Shown piece by piece: positions 40,710 through 60,000 of a stretch of 60,000 nt of DNA. The position numbers and the translations under genes were made by a program. Each line of letters starts with the position of its first letter. Position 1 is the stretch's first letter. The notes under the pieces were generated by a model. It did no database searches, was not told the origin of the DNA, and saw only the letters and a program-made list of their open reading frames with translations. Where the stretch lies: assembly GCA_009746045.1 (NCBI GenBank), contig RPFO01000026.1:2051286-2111285 (forward strand). Reading direction: 5' to 3'. Origin of the DNA: Mesostigma viride. Taxonomy: Eukaryota; Streptophyta; Mesostigmatophyceae; Mesostigmatales; Mesostigmataceae.

Positions 40710-41690
40710 GCCGCCGAGCCGGTCGAGGTGGTACCACATGTCCTTGCCCTGGTTGCGAGCCTGGCAGGCCTTGGCATCCGCGATGCACTGGGCCGCCTCC
40801 GCGTCCTGAGCGTGCTCGTAGGCTTCCACAAGGGCGGCCTTGAGCAATGGTTTCTGCAGCGGGTCCCGGTTACGCTTGAGGCGGTGCCTGGCGGCCAAGA
40901 CCTTGGGGTACGTCCTGGCGGTAGAGCGGGCCGGGGCGGCGGCGGGGCATGACCGGCAGGTGCCGGGCCGCCAGCAACGGGGCACGGGCCGCAAAGCCCG
41001 CAAAAATGGCGGCGTTGGGGGCACCCTTGTCCCTAGCTCGTCGACGTCCGCCCGGGCGTCCAGGGCCGACAGGTACTCCTGGCGGCACCGGTTCCGCTCG
41101 TGCTCGGCGTCCGTCCAGTCCTCAGGATCTCCCTTGACCGGACGTAGAGCAGACCAGTCAGGGCGGTCCACTGGGGGCGCGGCGCGCGGGGACGTGAAAC
41201 CGGATCGAGCCGAAGGGTCGCGCGCACCAACCGGTGGTCAGAGCACACCGTCGGCGTGTCAAACAATCGGGTGTCCAGGACCGAGGTGCACCTGGACTGC
41301 CGTACCACCACGTAGTCCAAACAGGCCTGACGGCCGTTAGGGCCACGAAAAGTGACTGAAGTCCTGTGAGGGACGTTGGAAGTGGCAGTTGACAGCAACC
41401 ATCCCACTACTATCCTGCAAAAAGGCAGAAAACAGGGGAGTGTTGTCGTTAGCAGTAGTGTCAGCAGGCGCAAAGCGGCTGCCAGCAGTGCCCACGGGGA
41501 GCGTGGCATTGGCGTCAGGCAGCATAACCAAAAAGTGGCGGGCCGGGGTGACCCCCTCAAGGTCATGCAAGGATTCGAAGAACTCCTCACGGGCCGAATC
41601 AGGTAGACCACTGTGCCGGTGGGGTGCATATGTAGCCCACCCCCACCGTGAGGTGGTGTTTAGACCGCCCCTCGACAGAGGTGAAATGTG
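40710..41690 (-). pseudogene. LINE endonuclease C-terminus and linker, 5' side of the interrupted LINE
   Basis: On the minus strand a frame contains RQACLDYVVVRQSRC and TPTVCSDHRLVRATLRLDP, the terminal SDH motif of APE-type endonucleases of non-LTR elements. A basic linker (QYVLAARHRLKRNRD-like, then QARNQGKDMWYHLDRLGG) leads to the insertion point. The fold's beginning is missing or out of frame, and the copy appears 5'-truncated near 41690. Downstream coding resumes at 5776. Confidence 0.75.
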
Positions 41691-41799
41691 CTAGCTACCA
41701 TAAGGCGTGGGGTTAGAAACTTAAGCGTGCTGAGGCTAGCAACTGCCAGCGGCGAACACAAAAGACCAACACCACCTTGGCCAGACGTACCGCTGCCAG

Positions 41800-41985
41800 C
41801 GAAGTAAAACCGCATGGGCACAGCATAACTCTCTCTGCATGGGCACAGCATAACTAAATAAAATTAGCTAGGCATCGTCTGGAGTCACATGGCACAGCAT
41901 AGGCACACATGTACATGGTTAAATAATGCTCGTGGCTCAGCTGGTATAGTGCCTGTAGGAGGCGTACATGTACATGGCCACGGTC
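41800..41985. repeat. LINE 3'-region-like fragment
   Basis: CTCTGCATGGGCACAGCATA and TAGCTAGGCATCGTCTGGAG resemble the LINE 3' copy near 3265-3320. The phrase GTGGCTCAGCTGGTATAGTG at about 41932 resembles the 5' half of a tRNA gene, but no 3' half follows. Confidence 0.5.
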
Positions 41986-41988
41986 TAT

Positions 41989-42594
41989 CTATTCTACACT
42001 ACTACTGCTGTATTCCCCTAAGCTGGGGCGTCTGGAGTCGCTGGGGCCGGCCGCGGGGGTCGCCTGCCAGGGCTTGTGGCCGACGTAGATGGCCGCCCCC
42101 TTCCAGTACACCGGCTGCCCCGCCTTGGTCTGCCGGAGCTGTCCAAGGTAGGTCAGCCATAGCTCCCGTCGCCGTTGTTGCTGCGCCAGGGTCAAGTCGT
42201 CATCAAGGGTGAAGAGAGTCTTCTCGAGCCGCTTGCGGCGTCTGAGAAAGGAAATCTTGTCCGCCGGGGTCTTAAAGGTGAGAAGGAGCGGGGGCGCCCC
42301 TGCCTTACCCCGCGCGCGGGGAAGGCGGTGGGCGACCAGCTCGATCTCACCAGTAAGGCCCATGCGGTCAAGGATTTCTCTCTCAAAAGCACGCGCAAGC
42401 TTCTCGGAATTCTCACCTTCCTCCATCTTGAGGTTCTTGACAATGACGTTGAGGCTGCGCTTGGCGAGCTCGGCCTCCTCGCGGAGGTCAAGCGTCTGCC
42501 GTTGGAGCTGGGCTGCGACGGTGGAGGTGGTGGAGGTGGTGTGTTGCTTAAGCATGTCCGCCCAGGTGGTGATGGGAGGAGCATCGCCGGCCAC
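41989..42594 (-). CDS. LINE ORF1-like protein (RNA-binding)
   Basis: A 201-codon frame starts MAGDAPPITTWADMLKQH. A helical heptad region (LDLREEAELAKRSLN) is followed by an RRM-like core of L1-type ORF1 proteins: NVIVKNLKMEEGEN, IELVAHRLPRARG, PPLLLTFKTPADKISFLRRR and ending QPVYWKGAAIYVGH. Such proteins coat LINE RNA. It lies upstream, in minus-strand direction, of LINE 3'-like sequence, with no endonuclease attached. It therefore belongs to a separate rearranged LINE copy. Confidence 0.7.
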   Translation of the reverse strand: MAGDAPPITTWADMLKQHTTSTTSTVAAQLQRQTLDLREEAELAKRSLNVIVKNLKMEEGENSEKLARAFEREILDRMGLTGEIELVAHRLPRARGKAGAPPLLLTFKTPADKISFLRRRKRLEKTLFTLDDDLTLAQQQRRRELWLTYLGQLRQTKAGQPVYWKGAAIYVGHKPWQATPAAGPSDSRRPSLGEYSSSSVE

Positions 42595-42626
42595 GGTGGC
42601 CAGCTAATGTCCGTACGTGAGCGTCC

Positions 42627-43400
42627 ATGCCTCAACCGGAGCCGTATGTGAGCACCGTGAGGACCAGTTCTGACCTAGAAGAGCACGCGCGCTTGCGGTC
42701 CTCGCCGATCAAGGTCATTCGAGTGCCAGTAGGTGTTGAGCGAGCAGAGCCTGGCCTAGGCCAGGCCGATGCGGGCCTACGTGTCCACATCGTCGACGGT
42801 GTCAGGGAGCATACTCCCCAGCAGTTTAATTGAAGCAGTCGTGGAACAGGACCTCAGTCCCGTCTAGCAGCCGCCGGAGGGGCAGGCGACTGGTAGCCCC
42901 AATCACCATCGCCTCCGTTTTGACGCTAATCTCCATGCAACCCCAACGCCCGCGCCTCCAAGCCCAGACAGTCCAGCCAGGTCTGAATGTTCTCGGGGCA
43001 CTCGATGAGGGTGGTATCATTCACATAATTCAGGCAGGTCTGACAGGCGGTAAACAGGGCCACCGCCGCCCTCTCTGCATACGATCGTTAAGGATGTCCA
43101 AGCAAGGCTCGAACCGGTAAAGCGCGCGCACGTGCCTGGCGTATGACGTGATCCACGACAATATAATGAACAGATATATGGGGACAGCACACAACCTTGC
43201 CACACCCCGTTGTGAAGGGGGAATGGTGGGGTGATGCCTTCTGCAGTCCGCACTACTGCCTGTGAACCCTCATGCAGCCGGCGAATGGCAACTGACAGTA
43301 AATGCTGGTGGCACGCGATCCAGAGCTAGGATGGCCCAAAGAGCCTCCCAGAGGACCGTGTCATTTAAGCCTTGATGTGGTCGACAAAAATGAAGACCAG
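42627..43400 (-). pseudogene. Second LINE reverse transcriptase fragment
   Basis: The segment is diverged but clearly homologous to about 4270-5010. For example CCAATCACCATCGCCTC, TGGTATCAT and CAGAGCTAGGATGGCCCAAAGAGCCTCCC occur in both in the same order. Multiple indels destroy all frames. Confidence 0.8.
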
Positions 43401-43404
43401 CAGG

Positions 43405-43905
43405 AAACCATCATGAGAATAGCATAGTACTAATTTGTGAGATTCCCCTGAGCATGGCACGCAAGTACTTCGCTACTTGTAATTGTGTGCGAGACTCACA
43501 GATGCTGACCAACGCAAATAGCAATGAGTGTTGAACACCGAAACACTACATTGACCATGCCGAGTTGCACCATTCGGACGCAGGCATGCCGACACAGCAC
43601 TAGAGGAGTCTAGCCATGCAGGTGATGATTTTGCCTCATGCATGTATAGGGTGCCGCGCCACGGGCGCGGATTGTCCTAGTTTAACCCAAACCCAAGTAT
43701 TTGGGTTTGGCTGCTTAGGACAGCTGTCTAGAATGGAGGAGTGCTGATTAAACTATCACGGGTTCCGCAGGTCCATTGGTCAACCAGTTAAGTCGAGTTA
43801 ATGACATGGTAAACAGACAATTTAAAAGGGTACATGCTGTGTCATAGGTTCAGCACTTTCATCTGTCTTTCATCTAGGGCCATGGCAGACAAAAAAGTAG
43901 GGTGG
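43405..43905. other. Stretch without a gene, between LINE fragments and the LRR gene end
   Basis: GGCACGCAAGTACTT near 43455 resembles the 3' end of the small retrotransposon at 2156-2657. The remainder, including the 3' flank of the LRR gene, shows no open frame of note. Confidence 0.5.
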
Positions 43906-43913
43906 CTGCCATA

Positions 43914-56479
<12,566 letters not shown>

Positions 56480-56499
56480 AATTCGAATGTTGGGGCCTT

Positions 56500-56582
56500 G
56501 CCCTAGCGGGCCCTGATTGCCGAAAAATGCTACACCATTCCCTAGCGGGCCCTGATTGTCGAAAAATGCTACACCATTGCCG
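56500..56582. repeat. 40-bp tandem duplication upstream of the LRR gene
   Basis: CCCTAGCGGGCCCTGATTG, CCGAAAAATGCTACACCATT occurs twice, starting at 56502 and 56542. It lies about 20-100 bp upstream of the ATG and so may affect the promoter or 5' untranslated region. Confidence 0.85.
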
Positions 56583-58340
56583 TAGCTAATATAAGATAAT
56601 AGATAAAGCCCACTTACAATGAGATCATTATGTGGATTATACTCATCGCAAAAAACATAGTCATGGAGGCCGCAGTTTCATGTGACATAATTTATGCGAG
56701 AATGCGCCTATCCGTGTCACCGTGACAGCGTCGAGGGTCAAGCGTCCGTCATGCCGACAATGCCAAAGATTTTATGAAGCGCCACTAGGCGGATGGTTGT
56801 TAGCAGCTGCCATTCGTTTGCTAAATGCACAATATTCCCATGCGATATTAGTCACCGCTACATGCGTGCCCGCATTTTTGCCGGAAAATTTATGCTCAGT
56901 GCGCACTGCATTCGTCTGCACGTGCAACTGTGAAGTGACGCAACAGGCTTGCCTTTCCGGGTAAATGGGTATTTTTTATTAACCAATAGGAACCACCACT
57001 CGCGGGACTGACTGGCCTTGGACTGGCTGACAACAACAACAACAACGGGTTTGTTCCACCGGGTTTGTTCCACTTAGCCGCCCCCGCCCGCCTCCGGTGG
57101 CTTGCGCCACCTTTACCCCAGTCAACCCGTCGCCCCTCGGGTTGGGGACAACGCCTCCACCATCCGACGGCCCCAATCCCTCGCGTCGCGTTCGTGTGGT
57201 TCCGTAGTTTGCTTGTTTTGTATTGGTTGTTTATGTGTAGTATTTTGTAGTATTTTGGACGGACGACCCGAGCCGCTAACTTAGAGGGTTTATCGCGTCC
57301 GTTGGATCCATCATCGGACGCTCCAGATTGTCGGAGGCTAACGTTTTAACTTTTTTCATTTTGCCTTCGTATATCGTTAGGTTAAGAGGTACCACGTATC
57401 GAGTATCGACCAGCTGGTTACCCACTGAGGGTAGTGTGATAGGTGAAAGATGGTGAAAGATGGAGGCAACAGGCTTGCCTTCGCTCACTCAAAAAGTTGC
57501 AACAGCTCCGACCCCCGAAGTCGAACTCATAGGAAGTCATCAGTAGTTATAATCGAATTCATAGACATTATCAGTGGTACATACTCAGCGGTACATACGG
57601 TACCTAAAAGTTTGGACGGAGAAAAAGAAGATGCGACGGGGCGGCGCAGCGCGATTCGCCGTCGCGCCGTCGGGGCTGGTCCGCTGGTGCTGGTTATGGC
57701 ATTCTCCCAGAAAAGCAACGTTCCGTACAGTCGTACTTTACTGGATACGAACTCCAGAACTTTCGGCTCTTAGTGCTGTGACGTGCCGCCGAACCCGCCT
57801 CTGGCAGATGGCAGCAAACCCCAGCAAACCGGTTTGCCAGTTGAGCAGGACAATATCTTCTGCCCAGGTTCACCCCAAATTCGCAACGTGGGCATGACGT
57901 GTGTCTTGCCCTCTTTTCACCAAGACATCAATCTCGGGTAGCGTGCCAGCAAGTTGGTGACATGAGCAAAGCCCAAACCTGCCCAACCCTCGTACAGTTG
58001 TCCGTCCGGGCGCAGCGCTGCAATTTCTGCAACGTGTGCTGTCAGCCCAAATTCCTCGTTTTGCCAAGACGACATGCGCAGATACTTGTTTTCCTCAGTC
58101 CGTCCGCCTGGTCACAAGGGGCAGAGGATTTGCCATTTTGCCGAAACTTAATAAGCAGATACTAAACAACGCACTCTTCAATTGTTCGTTGACGGTCCTT
58201 TTGAAATGCCACGTGGAAAACTTTGCACAGCTGGCAGCGCAACCCATGCTGACGAGACAATTGGGGCGCGCGCGCGAGCGACTGCCTCGGGGTTTGTGGC
58301 TATTGAGGCAACCCCCGAGCACTAGAGTGTCAGCCAAGAA
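56583..58340. other. Intergenic stretch upstream of the LRR gene
   Basis: There are several short overlapping frames, none persuasive. A small (CAA)n run lies near 57031-57045. It may contain the promoter of the LRR gene (minus) and of the plus-strand frame at 58462. Confidence 0.4.
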
Positions 58341-58461
58341 GTCGCATTGAAAGACAACACACGCATTTGGTCCTCCGTAAAAGCTTGTTGCACGCTGTTC
58401 GACACTAGCTGCCTCCGCAAAGTGCCGTTCAATATTCCTCATAGTCTCTATCATCACCACA

Positions 58462-58851
58462 ATGGCGGCCATGCAGAACCTTCCGTACTGCACTTTTCTC
58501 AACGGGGTTTCCTCACTGACCATGCGCAATATGACTGCATTGCATTCTCGGTCCTCGCAAAGTCCCGCGTCAAGACCGACTCCACCCCTGTGCCGCAAAC
58601 TTTCTGGAGAAGTCAAGAAGGATATCGGCTGGGGGCGGGTTCTCTCCAAGGTGTTTACCGTGCAGAAGCGGCCTTCGCCCTCCGCAACAACTACGGCCCC
58701 GCTAGTCCCCGACCTATCGGGGCTCGGCTTTGATGACGCGAAAAGAAGGAAACTGGAAGCCGAGCTTGGTGGGGCTTGGTTTGAAGACGACCAAGACATG
58801 TATCACTCGCACCTCGCGGAGAGGATGGCAGACCCATTCCACGGGCATTAG
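58462..58851 (+). CDS. Hypothetical small protein
   Basis: A 129-codon frame starts MAAMQNLPYCTFLNGVSS. The C-terminal half is convincingly protein-like and charged (DLSGLGFDDAKRRKLEAELG, then DDQDMYHSHLAERMADP). A Ser/Pro/Thr-rich linker precedes it, and the stop is at 58849-58851. An antisense frame of 234 codons (58095-58799) overlaps and is less plausible in composition. Upstream exons are possible. No family was recognised. Confidence 0.45.
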   Translation: MAAMQNLPYCTFLNGVSSLTMRNMTALHSRSSQSPASRPTPPLCRKLSGEVKKDIGWGRVLSKVFTVQKRPSPSATTTAPLVPDLSGLGFDDAKRRKLEAELGGAWFEDDQDMYHSHLAERMADPFHGH

Positions 58852-58859
58852 CTCCGGTC

Positions 58860-59655
58860 GAGCACGCGTGGCATTGACGAATTCTTGGCTCGATTTCTTG
58901 CTAGAGCAATCAGCCGTATTTTTTCTGGCTGCAGCAAGAAGATCATGAAACTGCCGGGCATCTGTCGTCAGCACCGTCAAAATGAAACATCTGTGCTGCT
59001 TGGCAGCAGAACGACCGTCCCTTCTGGCCTCCTGTTTCCACCCTGTCTATCGTTGCGGGTCGGCGCACCCGGCGCATTTGCCGGAGCGTCGGCGGTGTCG
59101 CACGATTCGCTGGACCGGCCAACTTTCTGGCTTTGTCTGCCCAGCCTCCCGCGCTGCTTGTTCATGGGAGCAGGGAGAAAGTCAGTCCTTACTGCGGCTG
59201 GCTAAAGAATTGGAGATAAAATGGTTCCAAGCCAAGTCGCATTATAGCATATTCCTGGCTGTCCCATACATTATTTGGAATTTCGCGTGCAACCATACGC
59301 AAGGGCACCTCATGTGCATATGAAATGGCGCACTCGAGGCATTTTTGTAAAAGCGCATCAGTTTGCGCGTCGTCCATTCAATAACTTTCTATTTATTGGT
59401 CTTAGTGATAGGGAGAGTTTCTAGTCTAGCAATCATAGTTGATGCTCTACTGGATGGAAGGGCGCTCATTGGTAATGTATATTTACGGGACCAAGTGCTC
59501 TCCAGCTGGACACAGGCATGATTATGCGCTGCCTGTGAAGGAGAAAGTGTACATAGTTGTCTCACCTCAAAATGAATAGCCTTGTTGTGTCAATAATAAG
59601 AAACAAGTATATGCGAACTACACACATGTGGTATTGAAGCCCCACACCGGTTCTT
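58860..59655. other. Stretch without a recognisable gene
   Basis: Short frames only. The last 200 bp before the dispersed repeat are AT-richer. No structured RNA is seen. Confidence 0.4.
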
Positions 59656-59659
59656 TGCG

Positions 59660-60000
59660 GTATATTTGTCTCCGGCTTTTTGCCTTTGCACCGTGTGCAG
59701 TTCTTGGACGTTTGGAATCATGGCATGGCTAATGTGATGACTGACTAGCTCTAGACCTTTTCAGTGGTTTCCCATTTGCGGGTATTTCCTCGTAAATGGT
59801 GGGAGAGCGATCGCAGCAATGGTGCTCACCACTAGACACTCCCGGCCAGTTAGGCTAGAAACACACGCCCTGATCAAGCATGCTGTTTCCGGCCCCACCG
59901 TCTAGGTCATCTAGTCGCTCCACACGTAAGCCAGCCATAATTTCAATGCACAATTAGGATACACATTTCCATCACCATTCATCTTCATCATCCTGAACGA
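59660..60000. repeat. Dispersed repeat, copy 3 (runs off the window)
   Basis: GGCTTTTTGCCTTTGCACC through TCATCTTCATCATCCTGAAC matches 1880-1958 joined to 2662-2925, in the same orientation. It continues past the window edge, so the full element is longer than 340 bp. Confidence 0.8.

Noticed and set aside
41928-41985. tRNA gene on the plus strand
   Set aside because: TGGCTCAGCTGG resembles an A box, but no B box or 3' half follows.
58095-58799. 234-codon minus-strand frame
   Set aside because: It overlaps the plus-strand frame at 58462-58851, which has the more protein-like composition. Not certain.

Overview
The window is repeat-rich eukaryotic nuclear DNA. GT-AG introns, non-LTR retrotransposons, a piggyBac transposase, a ribonuclease-inhibitor-type leucine-rich-repeat (LRR) gene and exons resembling the ciliary protein CFAP299 all fit. 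A flagellate alga is my best guess, but the sequence does not fix the species.

Left edge, about 1-5776: a probable gene 3' end, copies of a dispersed repeat, a small truncated retrotransposon with target-site duplication, and the 3' half of a decayed LINE on the minus strand. The 5' side of this LINE reappears at about 40710-41690.

The LINE is split by one very large DNA transposon at 5783-40703. It has 63-72 bp terminal inverted repeats (TIRs) and a perfect 6-bp target duplication CCGCCG. Without later insertions it would be about 19.5 kb. It carries a divergent pair of genes: an apparently intact three-exon DDE-type transposase-like gene (7493-11221, minus) and a huge nine-exon gene (16430-40410, plus, about 2,400 codons) of unknown function. 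Between them lie an AT-rich stretch and two opposed 30-bp tandem arrays. About 25 copies of a short near-palindrome (GGGTCT..CTGCAG..AGACCC) occur only in this backbone, nearly always in introns or 5' flanks.

The huge gene is broken by two TTAA-flanked transposons: a 1.7-kb non-coding element (18494-20211) and a 13.7-kb piggyBac element (24320-38046). Removing each, keeping one TTAA, rejoins the reading frame exactly. The piggyBac transposase gene is itself interrupted by a 9.7-kb element with 29-bp TIRs and a TTA duplication (27988-37692, PIF/Harbinger-like ends), and removal of this again restores the frame and its ATG. The 9.7-kb element holds several minisatellites, a polyglutamine reading frame, an unknown Asp-tailed gene and two exons resembling CFAP299. 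Insertion order is therefore LINE, giant element, piggyBac, then TTA element.

Right part, 43914-56479, minus strand: a complete 12-exon gene for a 341-residue LRR protein (LRRC74/NLRC3-like), all exon phases agreeing. Its 11 introns are packed with simple repeats: GGGT, CCCAT, an evolving pentamer tract, CCCG and CCTG. Several are minisatellites made of the gene's own exon edges with splice sites. Beyond 56.5 kb there is one possible small plus-strand gene (58462-58851) and another copy of the dispersed repeat.
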